Assembly (NCBI GenBank): GCA_050633105.1
Contig: JBOEFW010000047.1
Location: 1-64,000, forward strand
DNA: 64,000 nt
DNA from: Aureispira sp050633105
GTDB lineage: Bacteria > Bacteroidota > Bacteroidia > Chitinophagales > Saprospiraceae
Reading direction: 5' to 3'
Below are positions 10,231 to 18,430 of the stretch, piece by piece. The position numbers were made by a program, and so were the translations under genes. The stretch's first letter is position 1; the number at the start of each line of letters is the position of its first letter. The notes beneath the pieces were generated by a model. The model had not been told where the DNA came from and did not search any database. It was given only the letters and a program-made list of their open reading frames with translations.

Positions 10231-10263
10231 TAACTGACTACAACTGATAGTGGTAGTCAGTTA
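10231..10263. repeat. 11-bp perfect inverted repeat
   Basis: TAACTGACTAC (10231-10241) and GTAGTCAGTTA (10253-10263) form a perfect stem with an 11-nt loop, in the non-coding region before the 10496 gene. There is no T-run. It could be an operator or an RNA hairpin. Confidence 0.45.
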
Positions 10264-10495
10264 ATAGAAGTACAAAGTTACTTCACTAAATACAGCTCTA
10301 CAAAGCATTCCTAAGGATATAAAAACTGACTACGAGTACAGTTGAGGTATTTCATTAGATTTTGCAATCTATACATTATAACTCTACAGTACCAGAAGCG
10401 AGTAGCAAGGAGAAGTAAACCGTAGTTGCGCTCAAGTTATCAAACAAAACAGAATTACCCAACGTATTGAAGGCAGAGCTCGACGCCCTAGCAGA

Positions 10496-12205
10496 ATGCA
10501 TGAATTGATTATTTATAAATATAATACTGAAACGCAAATGAACAAACTTAAAAATGCATCTTCCTCAAATTTATCTAATGATAAATACGGCTATGATCTA
10601 GTGATAGCAACTACTCAAAATAGTATAAATAGTACAGCCAAACATTATCTATCAAAGCTCGAGAAAAAATCTGTTTCGGTAGGTAGATTTAAGGTTACCT
10701 ATTTTGAAAATGATAAAGAAAATAGTAAGCTAGTTACTTATGAAGAATTGAAGAAGCAATTTACTGATGGTCATGAACTATTCAATATCCCAAATGGAGA
10801 CAAATCCAGTGAAATATTTAATATACTAGAAAAAAATAATGTTGATGAGATTAGTGGATTTACAGCTAAACTAGGGCTGCCAAAGAAAAATTGGAATAAG
10901 AAAAAAGATAATATAATTGAATTGTTAGACTACAAACAAGTGAAGTATAAGTTGACATGCTATGAATTTAATATTTTGTCATATAAGACAACAAGACATG
11001 GTTTTGAATGGGGAAATGTGGCGCAAGGAGATTCTAAACATAAAAAGCCATGGATTTTTGTAGTGAAAGTTCCTTTAAAAGATATTGCTCATAAAGAAGG
11101 TCACCTTCCTGATCCAGTTAAAAATCAAACAAGCACATTGACTCCTGGAACCTTTAGTGTTCAAAAATTAATTCTAGACTTAGATAAGTGCTTTTTGCAT
11201 GAATCTCCAACAATAGAGGGGCTTGACAAAGAGTCTGACGAATATACTTTTTTGATGGAGCACTTTATCAATGGATATATAGAAGGGTTGAAAAAAAATG
11301 GAGGAGCTATTTTAGACTACAAGATCAATCATTTTAAAAAGCCTGAAAAATCATCTCTATTTATCACAGATATCAATATGAATTCAAAGCTAAACGAAGC
11401 AGATTCAGGAATATCTACATTATGTTATTTAGGAACTACTGATGGGAAAAAGCCAAAATCTTTGTCAGATTTTGATTGGTATTGGGTGGATGATAAGACA
11501 ACCAAAGGTGTGATGGCTGTTAATAGACTTCAGTTTGCTAAGATTCTAGCAAAGGAAATACTTCCTGTTGTGCAAGACTGTTGTTTTTCAGTTGGAGCTA
11601 AGGTTAAAAATCATCATACTTCAGGTGCTGACTATACGATTAGTGCTACTTGGCCCCACAGCCCCGATTCCATTGAGTATTTATCGACAGGTAATACCAT
11701 TGTGAAAATGTGTTGGTCAAGTGAAGCGGATGCTAAGGATGATGGTTGGGTATCGGAAAATAGGTTGAAAATTGAATGCAATTTTGATGTTCATATCAAA
11801 TTTGAAGGTAAGCAAATCACAGTTGTTCGGCACTTGAAATTCTTCATTAAGCTGGATAACAGCGACAAGAAAAAAGGATATCCAGTTGATACTACGATCA
11901 CTGATGTTTATGATTTATCAATAAATGGTGAAGGTATGATCATATTGCAAAAACACTCATCGAATAAAGATGAACAGGGAAAGCCACTTCCTAGCCATTG
12001 GTGGTCAGGTCTGAATAATGTAACCGATAGTTTTTCTAAATGGATAAAAAATCTTGCAGATTCTGAATTGCATAATATTAATTTGGATTCATTAGGTAAT
12101 TTTTATTTTCCAGGAGGGAATGTTTTTGCATTTAAAAATCCAAGATTTTCAGACCATCAGGATTTATTAGCCGAAATATCTTATTCCAATCCAATTGTTG
12201 ATTAA
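10496..12205 (+). CDS. 569-residue protein of unknown function, possible P47/TULIP-like
   Basis: No signal peptide or membrane segment is seen. The start at 10496 is the first ATG; a second ATG at residue 15 (10538) is equally plausible. The early motif YGYDLVIATTQNSIN, followed by a long mixed alpha/beta body and a C-terminal stretch with FYFPGGNVFAF and FSDHQDLLAEISY, reminds me of P47/OrfX-type TULIP lipid-binding proteins and of uncharacterised fungal and bacterial homologues. This is an impression that cannot be verified here. The gene is followed 114 bp later by another very large unknown gene on the same strand. Both lie between direct repeats at 9723 and 16618, which suggests a transferred two-gene unit. 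Confidence 0.7.
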   Translation: MHELIIYKYNTETQMNKLKNASSSNLSNDKYGYDLVIATTQNSINSTAKHYLSKLEKKSVSVGRFKVTYFENDKENSKLVTYEELKKQFTDGHELFNIPNGDKSSEIFNILEKNNVDEISGFTAKLGLPKKNWNKKKDNIIELLDYKQVKYKLTCYEFNILSYKTTRHGFEWGNVAQGDSKHKKPWIFVVKVPLKDIAHKEGHLPDPVKNQTSTLTPGTFSVQKLILDLDKCFLHESPTIEGLDKESDEYTFLMEHFINGYIEGLKKNGGAILDYKINHFKKPEKSSLFITDINMNSKLNEADSGISTLCYLGTTDGKKPKSLSDFDWYWVDDKTTKGVMAVNRLQFAKILAKEILPVVQDCCFSVGAKVKNHHTSGADYTISATWPHSPDSIEYLSTGNTIVKMCWSSEADAKDDGWVSENRLKIECNFDVHIKFEGKQITVVRHLKFFIKLDNSDKKKGYPVDTTITDVYDLSINGEGMIILQKHSSNKDEQGKPLPSHWWSGLNNVTDSFSKWIKNLADSELHNINLDSLGNFYFPGGNVFAFKNPRFSDHQDLLAEISYSNPIVD

Positions 12206-12265
12206 GGTTTTGACATTAGTACCTTTTTTTAAGTTTAGAGCTATTTGAACGGAGACCCAATAGCT

Positions 12266-12299
12266 AAGTCACTTAATAACATATGTTATTAAGCGACTT
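12266..12299. repeat. 34-bp near-perfect palindrome between two unknown genes
   Basis: AAGTCACTTAATAACAT (12266-12282) and ATGTTATTAAGCGACTT (12283-12299) are complementary apart from one mismatch, with no spacer. It lies in the 114-bp gap between the 569- and 1153-residue genes. No T-run follows on the plus strand. It may be an operator for a dimeric regulator, an RNA processing site, or a cruciform. Confidence 0.6.
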
Positions 12300-12319
12300 C
12301 AACAATAAATAAAAATAAC

Positions 12320-15300
12320 ATGATTGATAATTTAAAATACTCATCCGAATTAATGGAAAACTTTATCCATGGTAGAGTAATGGATCCTAGACATAAATTT
12401 GAAGCACTTCAAACTAGAAACGGGTATTCACTTTTTTTTTCAATAAGTTCTGAGGGAGTATTTCATGTCACAGAGGAAGTTCACAATAAGCTTGATGCAA
12501 AAGAAACCCAATTGACTCAAATCGTTTCTGGAATCGATGGACATCATTATAAAACAGGCTGGAAAGAAATAGACCTTTCTGCTAAACAAATTTTTAAGGA
12601 TTTTCCAAACAAAATTGACGATGTAACTTGTAAAACGTTTGATGTCAATCAAAATATTGTCACAAATACCATTGGTGCAACTATGGTGCTGAATGACAAA
12701 AAAACGGATCACCTCTATCTATGTATAGGTAATTCGGATTTGAATATGGAGTGGTTGCTTAAGCCAGAGTGGAAAGCTTTTCCTTTTGATAATCCAGAAA
12801 GTGATCAGAAAGTAGGGGGAATTAAAATCGTAAATGTTTTTATAAGTGAAGCGGAAGACAAGCAATATATTATTGTTGATCTAGAAAGAAAATCTAGCGC
12901 TAGTCATAAAATGGTAGAACGTTTTTATATCAATACAGAAAAAGAAGAAGGATATGCTTGGGAAAAACATGATGTTGAGATAGACTTAGAGGTCGATCAT
13001 TATCAGAGTTGTTTGGGAAGAGCGGATGATGACTCAGATATTGATGGAACCTATACCGTTGGTCATGTTGGAAATAGCAATCAACTCATTTATAAGCCAC
13101 TGGAGAATCCATTTGGTGAAGGAGAAGCAGATGTATCGAGGTTTGAATTGCCAGAAAAAGTCCTAATTGATACCTTTGCAGTAGCTAGAAATGAAAGCCA
13201 TACTTCTGATTTATTTTGTGTAGGGAATGATAAGGTTTTATATTATTTTGCCCCAGATAATCAAGAAGATTTTGCGGAAGGAGTTAAATTATTCAAGCAT
13301 GATCTTTTTGTTGGTGTTGAAAAGTTATATGCACATCAAAGTGAAAAACTGCTTGTCGTTTGGGGATTGAATCAAGCGAAGGAAGTTTTTTATACCTCAT
13401 GTAACCTTAGTTCGGATATTGTTGATAGTGGCAATTGGACGAATCCGATTGTTATTTTGAGCAATGCAGAACTTATCTCTCCTTATATCAATCGAGTAAA
13501 TGATGGGAATACTTTTTTTGCGGTTTCCGATGACAAATTATTTAAATTGATGAAGTCGCCTGAGACTACAATTTGGAAAAATCAACAAATAATTCTACCG
13601 CCCCATAAGAAAAATGCTCCTGCACACCATATAAAATCTTATACGACACATATAGAATTGAAGGACGAAAATACCAATCCTTTAGGTGAGGTAGAACTCA
13701 TGATAAGCTCAAATACAAGAGGCCATTTTTACATCAACAATCTGTATTATGTCTTAGATCAAAATCCTATACATATCAAAACCGATGCATTGGGCTCTAT
13801 TACCATTATAGAAGCAATAGATAATTTGAATGGTAGTAAAATTATGGTTTCTAAGAATGGAGGAAAAACAATTACCATAAACCCGATGAATAAGTCAGTC
13901 AACAAACTAACTAAACTGGATAGTGCAGATAGTTTGCAAAAAGCTCAAATTAAAGATCATCACGGAAATACGGAATCATTTATTCCTAAAGGACAAGATA
14001 AAGCATTGTTGGCAGCTGCAGCGAGTATGATCAAAAATACTGGAGAAGCCCATAGTGATGTTGAGGATGCAAATGTAGAGGAGAGGTTTGTTTCTATGAA
14101 TTTGTCAGTTGGTAGTGATCTTGTCTTGCATCGAAATGGAAGCATTTTAACTGATTTTGGAGATCTCTATAATTTATTGAAGTCAGTAGGAAGCCACATT
14201 CTTCACAATATTGAAAAAGTCGCCGAAGGTGTTTGGCACTTTGTGGTAGAAATAGGAGGGAAATTTTATCATGCTATTTTGGATTGTGTTGAAAAAATTG
14301 CGGGAGCACTTAAATGGATTTATAAACAAATCGAGGCAGGTATCGAGAAGCTACTCAAATTTTTGAAATTTCTATTTGAATGGGGAGATGTTACTCGGAC
14401 AAAAGAAGCCTTTAAACATGTATCATTATTGTACATGAATTATGGAGTAGAGCAGCTGGATTCTGCTAAACACTATATGGATGATAAAATGGATGACTTA
14501 GTGAAAAAGGTCAGTGATTTATCAGGCGTAAATTGGAAAAAACTTGGGGAGCATGGGACCAAAAAAATTGGTAAAAATTCGAAACGTGATGAAAATCACC
14601 AAGATAAAAATAGTGCTGGGAACAATTTGTTGATGTATCACTTACAGCACAATGCTTCGAACTCTACCTGTGAAACGAATGATCCATCTGAAGAACATAA
14701 ATCATTTATAACTATTCTTATTGACGCTTTAGAAGCTGAAAAAGAAACTATGAATGAGGTCTATTGTCAATTGAATTTACTCACAAATAAGTTCAAGGGG
14801 AAGAGTCTAAAGGATATTCCAATAGTTGAAATCTTGAAAGAGATCGGAGGGATTTTAACTTGTGGAGCAATAGAAACTGTTAAAAACTTGCTTGATGCGA
14901 TTTTCGAGCTTTTAAAAAAACTAGTTTATACAGTAAAGGAGTTTTTATCTGCGCCACTTTATATTCCTATTGTGAGCGATTTTTTAAGCCTGATGGGAGT
15001 TGAATTGCCTTCAATTATTGATATATTTTGCTGGATTGCAGCCGTTCCAGCTACAGTGATTTACAAGCTAGTTAAAGGCGCAGCTCCGTTTCCAAAAAAT
15101 GGTACGGTGACGAATGAGGTCATGAATGCTAAGCACTTATCTGAATTAATGCCTCAAAGAGTTCAGCAAGAAAATGAAATGTTTTTAAGGTCAAATAATA
15201 AGAAAATGTCTTCTTCAGCGAGGTCTGCAATTTATACGTCATTTCAATCAGGAGGGGCTATTCTTAATTTTTGTTGTGCATTGATAAAGACATCTGAAGC

Positions 15301-15781
15301 ATTGATCCCCGATAAAAAGAATCCGTTCAGTGGAATTTCTCTTGGACTATCAATTGGTGCTGCTGCTCTTCCTGGGATTGCGGGTATGGTGTGTCCTCAT
15401 AATTCTTTTCACAACTCAGGATTGGGTGTTGTAAGAGGAGTTTACACGGTTTTTTCCATTATAGTATCGGTTGTAGTTAGTGTAGGAAAAGCGCCAAGAG
15501 CAGTAAGTTCTGTAATATCATCATTGATGACAGTACCTAAATTAATTTTGACTGTCCTGCACTTTATAGAATTAGGTGGTGATAAAAATACACCTGATAG
15601 AAGCATTGCGATTTGCAGTGAAATAGGAAGTAGTAGTGGATACATTTCTGGAGTAGCCTATGCAGTTACTGTAGCACCAAAAAGTCCTGTTACTCCTTTT
15701 GCTGCTGCTACACTTGCAGGGTCATTTATTATTACTGGAGGGCTAAATGTAGCTACTGGACTAATGGAAGGAATGAAATGA
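12320..15781 (+). CDS. 1153-residue protein: beta-propeller-like N-terminus, hydrophobic helical C-terminus
   Basis: Residues of about 1-440 show repeated beta-strand blocks (NGYSLFFSISSEGVFHV, HTSDLFCVGNDKVLYYF, LLVVWGLNQAKEVFY, NTFFAVSDDKLFKL) that look like blades of a beta-propeller of the lectin or tachylectin kind. A beta-sandwich-like part follows (about 440-530). From about residue 620 come long amphipathic helices (IEAGIEKLLKFLKFLFEWGD, then RTKEAF), and from about 960 there are several Gly/Ala/Val-rich hydrophobic segments (SLGLSIGAAALPGIAGM, GVYTVFSIIVSVVVSVG). No signal peptide is visible. The arrangement of a sugar-binding-like head and a membrane-active-like tail would suit a toxin, but this is inference and no named family was recognised. 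It pairs with the preceding gene. Confidence 0.75.
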   Translation: MIDNLKYSSELMENFIHGRVMDPRHKFEALQTRNGYSLFFSISSEGVFHVTEEVHNKLDAKETQLTQIVSGIDGHHYKTGWKEIDLSAKQIFKDFPNKIDDVTCKTFDVNQNIVTNTIGATMVLNDKKTDHLYLCIGNSDLNMEWLLKPEWKAFPFDNPESDQKVGGIKIVNVFISEAEDKQYIIVDLERKSSASHKMVERFYINTEKEEGYAWEKHDVEIDLEVDHYQSCLGRADDDSDIDGTYTVGHVGNSNQLIYKPLENPFGEGEADVSRFELPEKVLIDTFAVARNESHTSDLFCVGNDKVLYYFAPDNQEDFAEGVKLFKHDLFVGVEKLYAHQSEKLLVVWGLNQAKEVFYTSCNLSSDIVDSGNWTNPIVILSNAELISPYINRVNDGNTFFAVSDDKLFKLMKSPETTIWKNQQIILPPHKKNAPAHHIKSYTTHIELKDENTNPLGEVELMISSNTRGHFYINNLYYVLDQNPIHIKTDALGSITIIEAIDNLNGSKIMVSKNGGKTITINPMNKSVNKLTKLDSADSLQKAQIKDHHGNTESFIPKGQDKALLAAAASMIKNTGEAHSDVEDANVEERFVSMNLSVGSDLVLHRNGSILTDFGDLYNLLKSVGSHILHNIEKVAEGVWHFVVEIGGKFYHAILDCVEKIAGALKWIYKQIEAGIEKLLKFLKFLFEWGDVTRTKEAFKHVSLLYMNYGVEQLDSAKHYMDDKMDDLVKKVSDLSGVNWKKLGEHGTKKIGKNSKRDENHQDKNSAGNNLLMYHLQHNASNSTCETNDPSEEHKSFITILIDALEAEKETMNEVYCQLNLLTNKFKGKSLKDIPIVEILKEIGGILTCGAIETVKNLLDAIFELLKKLVYTVKEFLSAPLYIPIVSDFLSLMGVELPSIIDIFCWIAAVPATVIYKLVKGAAPFPKNGTVTNEVMNAKHLSELMPQRVQQENEMFLRSNNKKMSSSARSAIYTSFQSGGAILNFCCALIKTSEALIPDKKNPFSGISLGLSIGAAALPGIAGMVCPHNSFHNSGLGVVRGVYTVFSIIVSVVVSVGKAPRAVSSVISSLMTVPKLILTVLHFIELGGDKNTPDRSIAICSEIGSSSGYISGVAYAVTVAPKSPVTPFAAATLAGSFIITGGLNVATGLMEGMK

Positions 15782-15817
15782 TAACAGTGAATACTTGATG
15801 ATGAGGTTAGGATTATT

Positions 15818-15855
15818 TGCACATTGCATAAAATAAACATAAAAAAGGAGCATTA
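15818..15855 (+). repeat. dispersed element end related to 391-409
   Basis: TTTGCACATTGCATAAAA near 15818, followed by CATAAAAAAGGAGC, resembles the reverse complement of the right end of the 157-409 element, including the next 25 bases or so. It lies between the 1153-residue gene and the decayed ORF, so it may mark one end of the element that carried that ORF. Confidence 0.35.
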
Positions 15856-15976
15856 AGTATAATTTGAAGCTGGTATCAAAGCTATGTTGGTACATTTAAT
15901 TCTTCCTAAAAACTATTTTTGTATTTAAAGCTTATGGTAATAATGATCATTCTTACCCGATATGCGAACAACAAAA

Positions 15977-16013
15977 GAAGCTATCTAGACTGTCTAGATA
16001 GTTTCTACTTTTA
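15977..16013 (+). terminator. hairpin, likely terminator of the 12320-15781 gene
   Basis: CTATCTAGAC (15981-15990) and GTCTAGATAG (15992-16001) are perfect 10-bp arms, extended by GAAG/TTTC with mismatch and followed by a T-rich tract (TTTCTACTTTT). The loop is only nominally 1 nt, so the inner pairs must open. On the plus strand it would end transcription coming from the large gene about 200 bp upstream. Confidence 0.5.
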
Positions 16014-16027
16014 AAAGGTTCATATCC

Positions 16028-16609
16028 CTAATACTCCTCTTGCCTCCAAGGCATATGATACTGTTTAGTTTTCCGACCAATTTTACGAATATCAGAGGCT
16101 GTGTAATACTGAGCGAATTGAGCAGTTAATTGGTGGAGCTTTGTATTTCCTTTTCTATCCAAGGTCTTTACTCGCTTCATTTTTAGAAGTAGCTTTCTCA
16201 TGAACTCTACTCGTGGTCGTTCCTTCATTTTGCCAAAGTCCTTTTGGAACTCTACTTGTTCCAAGTCCCATTAGTTGAAAAAAGAGAAGTCAAACAAACG
16301 TCCAAGACTTGTTTTGCTTTTGTCTATCTCTACAAGCGCCCAAGTAGCATCTATAGAAGCCGCTTGTTTTTGCTTGTAATTGAGTTCTTGTTCTCTTTTC
16401 CTATCCTTATCCCTGTAGTTAGCTTTTAGAGTTTTGAAACTGCTGAACATGTGTTCTATTTGCTTAGATATAGATTGCGTGCTCATGTGAAGTGCAAAAT
16501 GAACATTTGTTGAATCCTTGTAATCTGTTCGGTACTTTTTCTGATAGATACTTTTATCCTCCACTTCAGGAGCAGGCTCTTTGAGGTCTAGATTGGATAT
16601 ATTTCTCTC
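16028..16609 (-). pseudogene. decayed ORF interrupted by an in-frame stop, possible transposase or replication remnant
   Basis: Read on the minus strand, one frame is open from about 16609, is broken by TAA at 16273-16271, and continues in the same frame to a stop at 16028. The 5' half has no good ATG; a GTG lies at 16564. The product would be about 190 residues, very basic and helical (HMSTQSISKQIEHMFSSFK, then after the stop FQKDFGKMKERPRVEFMRK). Neither half matches a family I can name. It lies between two dispersed repeat ends (15818 and 16618), so a decayed mobile-element gene is the most economical explanation. Confidence 0.45.
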
Positions 16610-16617
16610 TCATTTTG

Positions 16618-16663
16618 TAGGGGTAGAATCGGGATACCTGCAAAAAAAATGTCACATCGAATT
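16618..16663 (+). repeat. roughly 45-bp dispersed repeat, copy 2
   Basis: This is an exact 19-bp match to 9723-9741 (TAGGGGTAGAATCGGGATA) plus weaker similarity downstream, in the same orientation. It abuts the 5' end of the decayed minus-strand ORF. A partial inverted fragment (TACCCCTAAATC) occurs near 16809. Confidence 0.6.
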
Positions 16664-16981
16664 AATATTCATATATAGATGGTAATAAAAAAGGAGCGTT
16701 TTTTTTGACTTTAAATAGATTATCCTAGCATTTTTGTGATCTTGACTGTATTGACGAATGACTCGATTTGGCTACTCCTTAGCGTATGTTTTTGTTCCAA
16801 CACTACTCATACCCCTAAATCAGCTCTTACAAAAGATGCTCCATTTGATAACGAGTTAATTTCATTTTGGATGTCCATTGTTATCTGTTTTTATTTTTTA
16901 AGCACGTAGGTTTGAAATATATTTTCAATGAAGATGTATAATTTTACATAAAACAATCTAGTATGTTTTTTAGCTTGCAGC

Positions 16982-17014
16982 TAACAGAGTCGGGGGATAT
17001 GCTCTGTTATTTTG
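16982..17014 (+). terminator. probable intrinsic terminator
   Basis: TAACAGAG (16982-16989) and CTCTGTTA (17002-17009) form a perfect 8-bp stem with a 12-nt G-rich loop, followed by TTTTG. No annotated plus-strand gene lies directly upstream, so it may end an unannotated transcript or belong to an element. Confidence 0.45.
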
Positions 17015-17059
17015 TTGTGTGTGTTATGGCGCACTAAGATAAAATAATGGAGGGTATTC

Positions 17060-17131
17060 CTAGTTCTGCGCGAGCTCCCTTCGGGAGCACAGACCAGAAC
17101 TAGGGGCTTGGCCCCGACTCTGTTCGAGTCG
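17060..17131 (+). other. cluster of three consecutive GC-rich hairpins
   Basis: Stem 1 is CTAGTTCTG (17060-17068) with CAGAACTAG (17095-17103), enclosing CTCCC-ttc-GGGAG. Stem 2 is GGGGC-TTG-GCCCC (17103-17115). Stem 3 is CGACTC-TGTTC-GAGTCG (17115-17131). The last resembles a tRNA T-arm but lacks the 7-nt loop, and no cloverleaf can be built around it. It may be a structured RNA or a recombination or replication site. Confidence 0.4.
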
Positions 17132-17468
17132 ATCCGACCGTAGGGAGGATGGACTCGAACATCTGTATATCCACCAGTAGCCCAAAATTCAGTAATTTAT
17201 TTCAAAAAGGTTTGGATATCCAACCAAAACAGTAGCTATACCACAATAGTGTAGATAACCAACTATTTTGGAGTTATACTAAGGTAGCTACCCTAGTAAG
17301 CTCTAATATAACAAATAAACTATGAGCTCTTATTGTTTGATGTAAAGCGTTGTAGAATATTTTCATGGCCACTACAGCCCAACTCCTGCAAAATAGATAA
17401 CTAGTAAAAGCCTAGCTGCCACCAACACTAGTCACAAAAAAGGACCATTTATTTTTCATTAGAATTGG

Positions 17469-18047
17469 CTATTTACCAATATCGACACCTCGACTTCTCA
17501 AATACCGATACAAAGTAGGCTTAGAAATATGTAAGTGGTTACAAATTTCAGCAATAGAGCGCTCTTTCTCTTTGTATAAACTCTCGGCCAAACGCGCCTT
17601 ATCTTGAGCTTTCTTAGATAAGCCCTTGGGACGGCCACCTTTTCGGCCTCTTGCTCTGGCAGCCTCTAAACCAGCTTTAGTTCGAGAACTAATAATATCT
17701 CGTTCAAACTCCGCCAAAGCAGCAAACATATGAAAGGCCAATTTACCTGCGGGGGTTGTAGTATCAATATTATCCTGGAGGGATTGAAACTCGACACCAG
17801 CATCTTGAAACTTGGAAATTAGATTCACCAAGTCTCTCAAGCTCCTCCCTAGACGATCCAACTTCCAAACGACAACGACATCTCCTTTGCGAAGGTGTTT
17901 TATCATTTCTTGTAATTGTAGGCGATCCGACTTGGCTCCACTGATGTGTTCACTAAATATTGTTTCACATCCAACTTTTTCTAAAGCATCTTTTTGAAGG
18001 TTCAAAGATTGTTCTTTGGTCGAAACACGTGCATATCCTATTTTCAT
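17469..18047 (-). CDS. small serine recombinase (resolvase/invertase family)
   Basis: A 192-residue site-specific recombinase of the Tn3-resolvase/Hin type. The N-terminal catalytic domain has the nucleophile in YARVSTKEQ (Ser9, with Arg7 before it) and the active-site arginines in KLDRLGRSLRDL. The long E helix follows (HMFAALAEFERDIISSRT). A GRPKG hinge leads to a C-terminal helix-turn-helix (SIAEICNHLHISKPTLYRYL). The length is normal for the subfamily and all key residues are present, so it should be active. It would resolve cointegrates or invert DNA at sites such as the inverted repeat directly upstream (18053-18123), which may also be its operator. Confidence 0.93.
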   Translation of the reverse strand: MKIGYARVSTKEQSLNLQKDALEKVGCETIFSEHISGAKSDRLQLQEMIKHLRKGDVVVVWKLDRLGRSLRDLVNLISKFQDAGVEFQSLQDNIDTTTPAGKLAFHMFAALAEFERDIISSRTKAGLEAARARGRKGGRPKGLSKKAQDKARLAESLYKEKERSIAEICNHLHISKPTLYRYLRSRGVDIGK

Positions 18048-18052
18048 ACTTA

Positions 18053-18123
18053 AAAGTTACATTAAAAGGTATTCCAAAGGTATAAATATTCCTTTGATTT
18101 ACGTAACTACTTTATGTAACTTT
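18053..18123. promoter_or_regulatory. candidate res/operator site for the serine recombinase
   Basis: AAAGTTACAT (18053-18062) and ATGTAACTTT (18114-18123) are a perfect 10-bp inverted repeat starting 5 bp before the recombinase start codon. Between them AAAGGTAT occurs twice, with an inverted relative (ATATTCCTTT). Small recombinases commonly bind such inverted half-sites next to their own gene. The rest of the gap to 18430 is AT-rich and featureless. Confidence 0.45.
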
Positions 18124-18430
18124 CAATATAATGCAAGGCAAGAAAATGAAAATTTTGGTATGGGAGCTTGTGAGTAATACAAAACGTTCCTTTTTTGTGA
18201 CGAAGTCTTGATGAAAAAAATAATAGCATATTGCTTTTTCATCGTTTAGAATAACACTTAAATGAAGATGGTTTTATTTATAAATCGACTCAAGCTGGTC
18301 TATTTAATAGGGTATACCACATTTTAGCTTATCTTTTTGTTTACTCTCGTGACAAACTCCAATTCTTTTACTTAGATTGTAAGATGAAATTTTCGAATAA
18401 GAATGTATATAACCTTTGAAGAGCAACAAA

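Larger units (their letters stand above)
16664..17468. other. non-coding stretch with repeats and hairpins
   Basis: No supportable ORF lies on either strand. It contains the partial inverted repeat near 16809, the terminator at 16982 and the three-hairpin cluster at 17060, listed separately. The part from 17160 to 17468 shows nothing recognisable. Confidence 0.4.

Noticed and set aside
17110..17135. tRNA gene suggested by a T-arm-like GACTCTGTTCGAGTC
   Set aside because: The loop is 5 nt, and no anticodon, D-arm or acceptor stem can be built around it.
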